A stretch of DNA of 64,000 nt from Azolla caroliniana (Eukaryota; Polypodiophyta): assembly GCA_043228905.1 (NCBI GenBank), contig JBHGNT010000014.1, positions 3,348,001 to 3,412,000 on the forward strand, written 5' to 3'. The notes below the pieces were generated by a model. The model was given only the letters and a program-made list of their open reading frames with translations, did not search any database and was not told the origin of the DNA. This document shows positions 53,599-63,395 of the stretch, one piece after another; positions within the stretch are counted from its first letter, which is position 1; the number at the start of each line of letters is the position of its first letter. A program made the position numbers and the translations under genes.

Positions 53599-56500
53599 CT
53601 ACTTCAAAAGATTGCACTCTTGCAATATAAAGTGAGGAAATTGTGCCTTAAGCGAATGCTCGCGTTCCCATGTGGCATCATCAATAGGTTTATCCATCCA
53701 TTTGATCTTGAATAGCCGAATCTCTTTAGAACGTAAACGTTTAGTACGAGAATCAATAATTCGTTCAGGAACATGAGGTTTGTAAGAAAAATCCTCTAAT
53801 GTTACAAGATCTTGGATTGTGATGGTGTTATCACCAGAGCCTAAAAATGGTTTTAGACGACTGACGTGAAAAACAGGATGAATACCAACGTTACGAGGTA
53901 AGGCAAGGTGATAAGCAGATGACCCAACTCGCTTAAGGATTTCAAATGGGCCACAATATCGTGGGGCTAACTTAGCGCACTTGCCCGTAGATAATGACGT
54001 AGAATCAGTCGGGACACGCAAAAAAACTTTTTGACCAATAGTAAATGCACGAGGACGTCTATCCTGAACAGCATAAAATCGAGCACGATCTTGAGCTGTC
54101 TTGACATTTTCTTTGGCAATATGCAACATTTGGTTCATGTCTTGCAAAAAATTGCGTGTACTGTCTAATGTATCACGATGAATCGTGACATCAACTGGGG
54201 CACGTGGCTGAAAACCATACATCAACATAAAAGGACTATATCCAGTGGATGTATGTTTAGAGCTATTATAGGCAAATTCTAAGATAGGAAGGTATTGCTC
54301 CCACTTAGAAGGGGTTTTTGCTACATAAGCTCGAAGCATGTCCTCAATAATTTGATTAACTCGTTCAGTTTGTCCATCAGACTGAGGATGATCTGCGGAA
54401 CTCATGCTCAACGTAGTTTCTAGTTTCTTAAAGACCTGAGTCCAAAAGTCACTAGTAAACTTGGAATCTCGATCACTAACAATATCCATTGGTAATCCAT
54501 AAAAACGAAATAACTCATCAACAAATTGATAAGCCAACTGTTGAGCGGTTACCGTGGTTTTTGTAGGAATAAATCTAGCTAATTTTGTTAGCCTGTCAAC
54601 GACAACCCATATGGCATCATGACTCCTCTGTGTACGAGGTAAACTAACAATAAAATCCATCGAGATACTTTCCCATTTATTGTTGGGAATATCTAAGGGA
54701 TGTAAAAGACCAGCAGCTTTAAGTCGTTCCGACTTATTAATCTGACATTGTAAGCATTGAGTTACGTATTTATGCACGTCAGAGCTCATCTTAGGCCAGA
54801 AAAAAGTACACGAGATGAGAACGAGTGTGCGTTGTATTCCAGGATGACCAGCAGATGGTGCATCATGACATTCATGAAAAATTTTCTGTTTAACATTTGG
54901 TAAATCTGGAACACAGACCTTTCCACTACGGTAGAGCAAACCGTTTGTAATGTGAAAGGTCGCCTTCGAGGGTAGGGTGCTAGTATCGGCATCTAAACCA
55001 GATTCGGCTTTCGTCCAGTATTTTGAGAAATAACTGTCATCAAGGTATTTCCCTCGAAGGTGATCTAAAAGATCAGATTTTATTTCCGTGAAGCTAAGCA
55101 TGTTAACTTCTTTAATGCGACTAAGAGCATCAGCAACGGTGTTCATAGAACCCTTGCGATATCGTATGGAAAAATCAAAAACTTGCATAAGGTCAGCCCA
55201 ACGGCCTTTACGACCAACAAGATCGGGCTGGTCACAAAAATACTTTAATGATTGATGGTCTGTTGTAACCACAAATTTATTTCCATAGAGATAGTGCCTC
55301 CATGTTTTAAGTGTGTGTATTACCGCAAACAACTCTTTCTCTTGAACCGAATACCGAGATTGAGCAGCATCAAGCTTCTTACTTTCAAAAGCAATAGGGT
55401 GACCACCTTGATAAAGAACGGCACCAATAGCATAATCACTAGCATCGGTTTCAATTGAGAAAGGCTTAGAAGGGTCTGGTAATAGAAGAGTGGGAGCCTG
55501 ACACACATGCTCCTTGAGTGTCTCAAATGATTTGTCAAGTTGTTCATTCCATGAAATTGGTTTGACAGACTTACGTGGATGACCTTTTAAAAGGTCAGTT
55601 AATGGCGTAGTCAATTTGGAATAGTTACGAATTGATTTTCGTAAAAATCCAACAAACCCTAAGAATGATCTAAGTTCACGAATATTACGAGGAATGGGCC
55701 AAAGTTTAACCTTTTCAATACGAGAAGGTTCAATTTCAACGCCATTTTCTGTAATTAAATGACCTAGGTACACAATAGATTTTTGGAAGAAGTCACATTT
55801 TGAATGTTTTGCATAGAAAGAGTTGCCACGCAACTTTCGCAAAACAAATCGAACATGTTGAACATGATCTTGCAAGGTACGGCTATATATCAAAATATCA
55901 TCCAAGAAGACGACAACAAAATCACCGAGTTGATCTCGGAAAACATCATTCATCGCTTGTTGGAATGTGGCTGGAGCATTAGCCAACCCAAATGGCATGA
56001 CTAAAAACTCATAATGGCCATAGCGCGTACGAAAAGCGGTTTTAGGAATATCATCCTCGGCGATGCGAATCTGATGATAACCAGTTCGTAAGTCAATTTT
56101 CGTAAAATATCGAGCCCCGTGCAAACGATCAATCAAATCATCGGCACGAGGTAATGGATATGCATTCTTAATTGTCATTTTATTCAAACGGCGATAATTG
56201 ATACACATTCGCCACGAACCTTCCTTCTTCTTGACTAATAGAACTGGCGCACCCCAAGGTGATTTACTATACCTAATGTGGCCCATACTCAAGTATTCCT
56301 TAAGTTGTTTAGCGATCTCATCCTCTTCTAATCGACTAAGTCGGTAAGGTGGAATGCTCACAGGAGCAGCCCCAGGGATGAGTTCAATTTGATGGTCCAC
56401 ATTACGTTTAGGTGGTAAAGTAAGCGGTAATTCAGTAGGAAACACATCTTGAAAATCCTCTAAAATAGAGTCGAGTAATCGTTGCTCAAAATGTGGTAAT

Positions 56501-56694
56501 TGTGTGGCGTCAATATTAAAATAATAAAATTGAACCGCAGGATCAATTACACACGAATAAATTAATGAACTAGAATACTCACTTAAAGATTTAGAAGACA
56601 CAAGTGAATGAGAAGGAAGTTTGGAACATTGAATAAAATGTTTACAATTATTAAGTTCAAATGTGATTGAGTGATTAACCCAATCAATGGACAA
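53599..56694 (-). CDS. Gypsy-D Pol: reverse transcriptase, RNase H, integrase, chromodomain
   Basis: 1031 codons counted from an internal Met. The true frame continues upstream into gag-protease but for one TGA. Reverse transcriptase: WRMCINYRRLNKMTIKNAYP, TKIDLRTGYHQIRIAEDDIP, MPFGLANAPATFQQ, active site VFLDDILIYS. RNase H: IETDASDYAIGAVLYQ to ADALSRI. Integrase: zinc region HECHDAPSAGHPGIQRT and QCLQCQINK, core MDFIVSLPRTQRSHDAIWVV, SDRDSKFTSDFW and the Glu block HPQSDGQTERVNQIIEDML. GPF module: RYCGPFEILKRVGSSAYHLA. C-terminal chromodomain: ERIIDSRTKRLRSKEIRLFK, then IKWMDKPIDDATWE. All catalytic residues are present. Confidence 0.95.
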   Translation of the reverse strand: MSIDWVNHSITFELNNCKHFIQCSKLPSHSLVSSKSLSEYSSSLIYSCVIDPAVQFYYFNIDATQLPHFEQRLLDSILEDFQDVFPTELPLTLPPKRNVDHQIELIPGAAPVSIPPYRLSRLEEDEIAKQLKEYLSMGHIRYSKSPWGAPVLLVKKKEGSWRMCINYRRLNKMTIKNAYPLPRADDLIDRLHGARYFTKIDLRTGYHQIRIAEDDIPKTAFRTRYGHYEFLVMPFGLANAPATFQQAMNDVFRDQLGDFVVVFLDDILIYSRTLQDHVQHVRFVLRKLRGNSFYAKHSKCDFFQKSIVYLGHLITENGVEIEPSRIEKVKLWPIPRNIRELRSFLGFVGFLRKSIRNYSKLTTPLTDLLKGHPRKSVKPISWNEQLDKSFETLKEHVCQAPTLLLPDPSKPFSIETDASDYAIGAVLYQGGHPIAFESKKLDAAQSRYSVQEKELFAVIHTLKTWRHYLYGNKFVVTTDHQSLKYFCDQPDLVGRKGRWADLMQVFDFSIRYRKGSMNTVADALSRIKEVNMLSFTEIKSDLLDHLRGKYLDDSYFSKYWTKAESGLDADTSTLPSKATFHITNGLLYRSGKVCVPDLPNVKQKIFHECHDAPSAGHPGIQRTLVLISCTFFWPKMSSDVHKYVTQCLQCQINKSERLKAAGLLHPLDIPNNKWESISMDFIVSLPRTQRSHDAIWVVVDRLTKLARFIPTKTTVTAQQLAYQFVDELFRFYGLPMDIVSDRDSKFTSDFWTQVFKKLETTLSMSSADHPQSDGQTERVNQIIEDMLRAYVAKTPSKWEQYLPILEFAYNSSKHTSTGYSPFMLMYGFQPRAPVDVTIHRDTLDSTRNFLQDMNQMLHIAKENVKTAQDRARFYAVQDRRPRAFTIGQKVFLRVPTDSTSLSTGKCAKLAPRYCGPFEILKRVGSSAYHLALPRNVGIHPVFHVSRLKPFLGSGDNTITIQDLVTLEDFSYKPHVPERIIDSRTKRLRSKEIRLFKIKWMDKPIDDATWEREHSLKAQFPHFILQECNLLK

Positions 56695-56715
56695 AGAAGG
56701 GTTTTTATTAAAAAA

Positions 56716-58002
56716 TCAAGGATATCCTAAAATGACATATGCGGATTGTAATTTCATAACATGAAAGTCAAGCTTCTCCAAATAAGTATCTATTTGAATT
56801 GGCAGTTGACAAACAATGCCACTGATGTATTGAACGTTTCCATTTGCCATGTGAACTTGATAGATATGATCACTTGCGTTTATGTGGAGCTCCATTTGCT
56901 GCACAAAGTGATCATTAAGAAAATTGTGAGAACTACCGGAATCAAACAAGAAATGTGCTTGTGTTCCATTGATATATCCGACTGCTCGGAGTAAATCATT
57001 AGGTCCAAGTAAATGTGAAGGAAAAGTGCATTCACATAAACTTAAGTGATTGGTATGAACTTCAACAATATCAAAAGACTCACCTGTGTGACTCGTAGAT
57101 TTGTCTTGAGGAGGGGTGTTCATTGACTTCCTCTCAAGACGACGACAGGTATCCTTTGTGTGGCCCCGCTTCTTGCAATATGCACAGAAGAGGTTCGGTT
57201 TCTTTGAGTCGCGGTCAAGAGTGTCACTGGATTGCTTACGTTTCCCAATGAACTTGACATTCGGAGTTTTGGCGAACTCAGGTTTATTGTGGTCTTTCTT
57301 GGAAGTCCTATGGTATCGCAGCACAATGTTGACGGCTTCCTCGAAAGTTGTGGGGTCCTTGTCATGGACAATCCAATGATAATCCCCATTGGGAATACCA
57401 TTCAAAAAACAAGCGACAAACCATTTCTCACCCGTAAGTCCCGATTTTTGGATCTGGGTCCGAGCGTGATGCACATAATCCTCGAGAGAGGTAAATGGCT
57501 TACTAGACAATGTGAGCAAGTGTTGCGCTTGTTCGGTTTGAGAAGGTGGCTGCAAGAATTGTTTCTTAAAAACATCAACGAAACCTTCCCAAGTTGTGGG
57601 TAAGTTTTTTGCAGTCCTTAGGCCACGCCACCAAGCAGCAGCTCGGCCACCTAACTCACGACCGACATAACCAATTTTTACTGCATCGGGCTTGGGATGA
57701 AGCTCAAAGTGAGACTCCCAACGACCAAGCCAAGTGCTAATGGCCTCCTCGGTTCTTTCTTTCTTATCTCCCTTGAAAGGCGTGACTACGAAGGAAGGTT
57801 CACCTTCTTTCTTGGACTCAATAGTTAATTCTTGGAATTTCTTTTCCAATGCCATATTGGCCTGTCTCATTTCGGCCAATTGATTCAAGGTAGTAGTGAG
57901 CAATTGCTCAATAGTGATCTCAGCTTGTGTGCGAGATGCGGATTGGGGTTGAGAGGTCTCATTTGGAGAGATCGTTCCAACTGCGTTCAAAACTTGTTCC
58001 AT
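56716..58002 (-). CDS. Gypsy-D Gag and protease
   Basis: A 428-codon frame from MEQVLNAVGTISPNETSQPQ. A coiled-coil-like segment is near 45-70, then the Gag core (EEAISTWLGRWESHFELHPK, GRAAAWWRGLRTAKNLPTTW, LEDYVHHARTQIQKSGLTGE). The zinc knuckle CAYCKKRGHTKDTC is near residue 270 and the protease active site FLFDSGSSHNFL near 355. It ends ILGYP then TGA (about 56713-56715). The downstream frame resumes at once with the conserved block that follows the protease, so the TGA replaces one residue, most simply a Trp. Confidence 0.93.
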   Translation of the reverse strand: MEQVLNAVGTISPNETSQPQSASRTQAEITIEQLLTTTLNQLAEMRQANMALEKKFQELTIESKKEGEPSFVVTPFKGDKKERTEEAISTWLGRWESHFELHPKPDAVKIGYVGRELGGRAAAWWRGLRTAKNLPTTWEGFVDVFKKQFLQPPSQTEQAQHLLTLSSKPFTSLEDYVHHARTQIQKSGLTGEKWFVACFLNGIPNGDYHWIVHDKDPTTFEEAVNIVLRYHRTSKKDHNKPEFAKTPNVKFIGKRKQSSDTLDRDSKKPNLFCAYCKKRGHTKDTCRRLERKSMNTPPQDKSTSHTGESFDIVEVHTNHLSLCECTFPSHLLGPNDLLRAVGYINGTQAHFLFDSGSSHNFLNDHFVQQMELHINASDHIYQVHMANGNVQYISGIVCQLPIQIDTYLEKLDFHVMKLQSAYVILGYP

Positions 58003-58995
58003 GATGCACGCTGTGGGTATGCAATAAAATAAGGAGGTTCAGAAAATACACAAGCAAAATGAATGCTTGAAATTTTGATTGAAAGAACTTTATCCAAGAA
58101 AGTATCTCATGTCTTTACCCCTCTAGACATATGAGATGTGATTCGAGATCCGATAACGATGGTAACACTATGGTGTTTTAAAAACCATGGGGGAAAACAT
58201 AGCTAAGATGTATTTCTCGGATCTCTATCTTGAGTAATCATGGCGGCTCCCCGAGGCTCAACCATGGTTCTTACATCAATGAAATTTCCTAGATAGCCTT
58301 ATATTAATGCCAACCCATCATGTATTATATGGTCGAGAAAGTGTATTACGTGAAAAAACAAGTGCACTCACAAGTAATATTCTAGTCTTGCGAGCAATAA
58401 GCAAACGTGATGATAAAATGATAAAATAAGGCACTACTCATAAGAGTTAAGTAGTGACGAAAACAAGGGTAAAAAAAAAAAGAACCCATGTGTTACCTAC
58501 GAAAAAAACAATGTCACAAATAAATGGGAAGTGCAAGGTATGCACATATACATCCCAATATGATTGTTATAACTTCCACAATTGTGACATAAGCCACAAA
58601 TTGATACAAGTGATGACGGTGTTGTGCGCAAAGATGTAATACTCAAATCCATGAGTAAAACATTAATAAGGGAACTCATATGGTTTTACTCGTTTTCTAA
58701 GGCTTGATGATAAGAGTTAAACCTAGATGACCCGTTGAAAAAAAAAATCGTTCAACAAGCCACTCCATACGAAAAAAATAGTCTACACGTAAAGGTTACA
58801 TTAAAAATAAACGATGTAAATACTTTATACATGAAAAGGAAGTGGAAAAAGGAGAGTTAATTGTGGGCGGGTAAATAATAATTACTAGAAAATCATATAA
58901 GTGAAACAATACTTATGAAATTAAAATTTAATTAGAATAATCAACAATTAGGTGTATGGAATCAAACATGCCCTAAGATACGAAACCCTAGGGTA

Positions 58996-59330
58996 GTTGA
59001 CATGCACCTCCTCAAGACCACCACATATCCCTAGAATCGGCCAAGTAATGGCTAATTAAAGAGGAAAGTGGCATAGGTAAGTGACATATACCTCGTCAAG
59101 GCCACATCATCCCTTAGAATCGGCCAATTGATGGCTAATTAAAAAGGAAAGTGGCATATGTAAGCTACATATACCTTGTCAAGGCCACAACATCCCATAG
59201 AATCGGCCAATTGATGGCTTAATAGAGAGTAGAGTGGCATAGGTAGGCAACATACACCTCGTCAAGGCCACATCATCCCTTAGAATCGGCCAAGTGATGG
59301 CTCAATAGAGGGGAAGAGTGGTATACTCAA
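58996..59330. repeat. Four-copy tandem repeat of about 83 bp in the Gypsy-D leader
   Basis: Units begin at 58996, 59081, 59164 and 59247. Each contains the words ATCGGCCAA, TGATGGCT (or TAATGGCT) and AGTGGCATA, and CTCGTCAAGGCCACATCAT in its best-kept form. Units differ by a few bases and 1-2 bp in length. Confidence 0.9.
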
Positions 59331-59334
59331 CATC

Positions 59335-59520
59335 ATATGCAAAACGGCCATGAGATAAGCGTGTGCGATTAGAGCAAACACGCTCGACCCAATGCACAAG
59401 AATAATTATTATCGTAAGAGTTCAAGAGAGGAGAGAGTGGGATATATATCGCAATATGCAAAAGGCCATGAGTTGAGCGTGTGCGATTAGTGCAAACACG
59501 CTCGGCCCAATGCATAATAA
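59335..59520. repeat. Two-copy repeat with hairpin-forming core in the Gypsy-D leader
   Basis: Each copy has ATATGCAAAA.GGCCATGAG followed by GCGTGTGCGATTAG.GCAAAC and ACGCTCG.CCCAATGCA. The pair GCGTGT and ACACGC could form a short stem in RNA. The copies start about 115 bp apart. Confidence 0.75.
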
Positions 59521-59739
59521 TAAGTAAAATCGTAGCGTAGTAGGAGGTAGAAAGAAAGAGAATAAAACGTAATACCAATTTGATTCGACCATAAAGAACG
59601 CATAATAGAAAAAGAGAAGAGATCAAAAAAGAAGAATACCGGGTTTAGAGTGTTGTTTTGATCCTGAGAAGAGCATGACGAGCCTTGTTAGATCCCCCTC
59701 GCTCACACGCAAAAACATCAAAACAACAAAAAAATTGTT

Positions 59740-60230
59740 AGTAAAAGCTCTGATACCACTGTTAAGAGTCTATTACTAATCAATAGACCAAATCAAGTAA
59801 AAAGGAAGAAAATAGATTGGATAGAAGAACCCGTTCCACCCGACCACCCCCGAGCTATGATCTAGACATAGCCAACCTACCACCGACGTCCCATACCGCC
59901 GGATATTAGGATGACTAATACCTTGGAAGAGATAAACACGATCGTCGAGACGAAAGCCTAGCCCGCACCACCGGTGTCTACGACAGCAGCCTTCCGACGT
60001 GATCCTTATGAGGGTAGCTAAGCCTCATATTTATACCTTTTCCTAGGCCCCTTGAATAGATGTGCCTTTCTAAAAGGCTCTCTATTCATTGGTTGTCTAA
60101 ATCATGATAGTGCATGCACATATCATTCATTCTATCCAATCATTAGTCCCCTTTTTAATAATAGTGAACATACCCTTCACTAATGTAAATATTAGTGACC
60201 TACCCTCACCAACGTTATGTGTACATAACA
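59740..60230 (-). repeat. Gypsy-D 5' LTR with primer-binding site
   Basis: The LTR is 59760-60230. On the minus strand it is followed by GTGGTATCAGAGCTTTTAC (59741-59759), whose TGGTATCAGAGC matches the initiator Met-tRNA 3' end. Confidence 0.95.
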
Positions 60231-61632
60231 CCACTAGTGCATGGTCACTATGGTTTTGGGGATATTATTATTGAAGGGATCAATAGAATGTTTTGTACAC
60301 AGTCCTAGAGCTGGCAATATGGGGAAGTGTTTTCACTTGACCTTGATGAGGTCAGTGAGATAGCAAAGCTTATATGGAATTGGTGGAAAAGGTATTGTGT
60401 GAGATCCAAAATCTTCTTATGAACAAAGAAACATGCAAAAGTTTGGGTGTCAATGAATGTCTCGATATCCAAATGACAATGATAAGGAAGTCCAAAGCAG
60501 GAACTTGCTTGCAAAAGAATCTAGTTTGGAGGAGAAATTGAGGGAAAGTCCTTCAAAGTAAAGCAATAATTTGAGGAATGGGTCAAGTGCATATTAGATT
60601 GAACAATATCCAAGATGAACCAAGCACGCCAACCACTAATGTAAGTCAACAAACATGCAAAATAAGAGAACCCAATTCATTAGGCACGTTTCAATTGTTA
60701 AGGAACAAACAACAATTGTGAAGGTCACATAATTTTAATTTTGAAACTGAAAAAAAACAGCTAAAAAATTAGTAATCTATAGAGCTCCACCAAAACGCAC
60801 TTCAATTGACCAATGTACAAAGAAAAAAACTATGGTGAAAGTGTTACAAAACATCATCAACTACACAATGACATTGCAAATAAACCTCATATGATGGAGG
60901 CTCAAGCAAATACAAGTAGGGTGGATGTACTAGAAATACCAATGATATGAATTTGGTAAACACCATTCAAAAACCATACCATGAAATGATGTTTTAATGT
61001 CACAATTTTGTCTTGATTCCAACATAATTTTTCTAGTGCATGTTATCATGCTATTTGCAAAACTAGAAAACAATGTTGATCAACGGGATCATAACACTTC
61101 AGAGGAGAGTTAATTCAACTCAAGAAGGATTTACACAAGTTGAATCAAGCCATCAACAAAATCTAGAGAAGAACAAGAGCCAAGTATTGTTGAACAAAGG
61201 TTTGTTGGAGTTTGTAAAAGCAGATTTGGTAGATTATTTGATCTCAAGAAAGTAGTGGAGTTTGAAATTGAAATGTAGACAAGGAATCAATATAAAACAT
61301 GGAGGAGGGAATCGTTAAATGTAATAAAGGCAATGAGGCTAGGTTATTAGAACTTGAAATGTATTTTAATGATCATTATGAAGATTTACCAAGTTGGCAT
61401 TTTAAATTTATCATAATGGGAAGCTTAGGATGAGAGTATTGTCATGGCCAAAAGTATATTAGAACCATTCCAAGATGATGTTGGGTGTGGGTGGGGACAC
61501 ATGATTGTAATGTTGTGGGCAAGGGGTTGGACATGCATAATAGCCATTATGCATGGGGGCTACTATATAAGAGCATGTCCTATGGTTAGGAGGATGGGCC
61601 TTAGCACACGCCAACACCACACCTTTCTTAAC
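60231..61632. other. Gene-free DNA downstream of Gypsy-D
   Basis: Begins with the target duplication CCACT. AT-rich with many short open frames, none with a recognisable domain (for example 61073-61255 plus). No repeat ends were identified. Confidence 0.35.
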
Positions 61633-61680
61633 CATCATCATCATCATCATCATCTTCTTCTTCTTCTTCTTCTTCTTCTT
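61633..61680. repeat. (CAT)n(CTT)n microsatellite
   Basis: Seven CAT units followed by nine CTT units, directly abutting the TGTAACACCC end of the next repeat. Confidence 0.95.
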
Positions 61681-62458
61681 TGTAACACCCCCATTTTTAT
61701 TTTGAGAGAGAGAAATGAGGTTGTGACATCGGTACCAAAGTTCTTCTTATCGATCCTTTCCCATAAACCAATCATTGTTGCCATTATACCTTTTGCATCC
61801 CTTGTTGCTACCCATTGATGTTGCTTGGTCACGTCTATTTCATCAAGTTTTCCATAGGTATTTTGCGGTCTAGCGTGGAAGCAACATTACGTTGTCGTGA
61901 TGACGCGCGTGTGTGTGCTACTCAAGTGGGACCACGATGGTCTTGGACTAGGAAGTAGAAAGGATGGAAGGCTCGATGAAGATTCGGCGCGTCAACTTCG
62001 TCTCCCCAAAAAGTCAACATGTTGACTAGACATACCATCAAGCAAAAGTCAACGTATCTAAAAGGTCAACTCATCGAGTTTGACCAGGCTTGTTGAGTTT
62101 GACCTCATTCGTCGGGTTTGACTAGTGACTCGTTGAGTCTGACTGGGCTCATTGAGTCTGACCTCACTCGTGGAGTATGACTGCTCACTCATGGAGTTTG
62201 ATTGGTCACTCGTGGAGTCTATTCGCTCTCGTCGAGTTTGACTAGTTATTCATTGAGTTTGACCAAACACTCGTCGAACTTCCTTAACGGACAAAGCTTG
62301 TTGTTTTTCCTTGCCAGACAACTTATCGATCGCTCTCGACCCATAAGACGATTAACATGCGATCAAGTTCGAAATATACATGTAAGGGTAAATACATGGG
62401 ATTAAGACAAAAATATGGGCAAACATACAAGAGATATGTTATAAAATAGGGTGTTACA
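61681..62458. repeat. LTR-like unit with inverted TGTAACACCC ends
   Basis: 778 bp starting TGTAACACCCCCATTTTTA and ending AAAATAGGGTGTTACA, a pair of ends typical of many plant LTRs. No target duplication (flanks CTTCTT and CAAAT) and no second copy or coding frame were seen, so it may be a solo LTR whose left flank was altered by growth of the microsatellite. Its middle (62071-62280) is a degenerate tandem repeat. Confidence 0.5.
62071..62280. repeat. Degenerate tandem repeat of about 22 bp (CTCGTNGAGTTTGACT)
   Basis: About nine to ten imperfect units built on TCGT.GAGT(T/C)TGACT, for example CACTCGTGGAGTATGACT, CACTCATGGAGTTTGATT and CTCGTCGAGTTTGACT. Unit length varies by a few bases. Confidence 0.75.
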
Positions 62459-63395
62459 CAAATACCACGATTTTGGTGGTTTTTACAAGAATTGAACGTA
62501 TGATAAAGCACAAACGGTGATGAAACAAACACAAAAGGGGAGCTAAATAGAATCCGTTGAAGGTGAGTCTAGTGGTTACGTTTCCTCGAATTGGAGTAGC
62601 TCTCATGCCACTACAACCTTCCTTCAATGACCAGCGCACGAGTTAGTCCACCTTTACCCGAAGAAGAAGAAGGAGAAAGAGAGGTTCTCAAACCCTAACC
62701 CAAGAAGAAGAAGAAAAAGAAAGAAAGAGATGAAACCCTAAATGGTACAAACTCCTTAGGGCAAAATGGACGACCGTAACTAAGCTCTCTCCCCTGCTTT
62801 TTATAGAGAAAGGAGGAGCCTATTTTGGCATTTAATATAATTTTATTTCATTGCTTCAAAATTTCAAAGAGAATAAAATAACCCTTAACCCACATTGACA
62901 AAGATTCAAACTATGCACCCCTCTATACACATTGAATGGCTCTAACAACTAGGCCTTCACCCACATTTATTATTTATTTCTTTTCGTATCTACATATCGT
63001 TTTGTAATGTGCGTGGAACCTCACTTTTTCTCGTTTTCCTCCTTTGGCCACACTACATCACGACATCCACCCCCACCAAACTGCACATCCTCTGGCATGT
63101 GCCATGAAAAAAGGGTGATTGATAGGGCCAATGGTAGCCAACCTTTGGGTCCTTCATTCCCTGCGCCGCGCCTACGCCATCTTTATCGCTCCACTTCGAG
63201 CAAATCCATTCTTTCCACCCAAACCACCGTCGCCATCCAATCCATCATCTCCTTCGCCTGCTCTTTGCATTGTGTTGTGCGAGCTAAGTCAACCACATCC
63301 GGATCGACTAAACAAGCTAGAGCCGGATCGGTGTCCGGGTGGTATCCGGAACCATGAGCCGGATCAGAGAAACGAATCGGAGAGCCGGATTCAAA
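62459..63395. other. Gene-free DNA, partly GAAGAA-rich
   Basis: Contains an AAGAAG/AAAGAA-rich stretch at 62660-62740. A 116-codon plus frame (63007-63357) has no recognisable domain and overlaps another open frame, so it is not called a gene. Confidence 0.35.

Larger units (their letters stand above)
58003..59740 (-). promoter_or_regulatory. Gypsy-D long 5' leader
   Basis: 1.74 kb of AT-rich non-coding sequence between the primer-binding site and gag. It contains a four-unit tandem repeat (58996-59330), a two-unit repeat with a GCGTGT...ACACGC inverted pair (about 59330-59520), and A-runs. A packaging or internal entry role is possible but not shown. Confidence 0.55.
53121..60230 (-). mobile_element. 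Gypsy-D, Ty3/gypsy chromovirus, very recent insertion
   Basis: 7110 bp, with 471-bp LTRs in which I see no difference and a perfect target duplication CCACT (53116-53120 and 60231-60235). The primer-binding site is the Met-tRNA type and the polypurine tract lies at 53592-53607. Gag and protease (56716-58002) and reverse transcriptase through chromodomain (53599-56694) are in one frame, divided by a single TGA. The integrase ends in a chromodomain. An unusual 1.75-kb leader with tandem repeats lies between the 5' LTR and gag. It is the only element in the window that could be active or nearly so. Confidence 0.97.

Noticed and set aside
53116-60235. Gypsy-D repeats as a CRISPR-like array (four regular units in the leader)
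   Set aside because: Units are adjacent, diverged tandem copies with no unique spacers, inside a plant retroelement.
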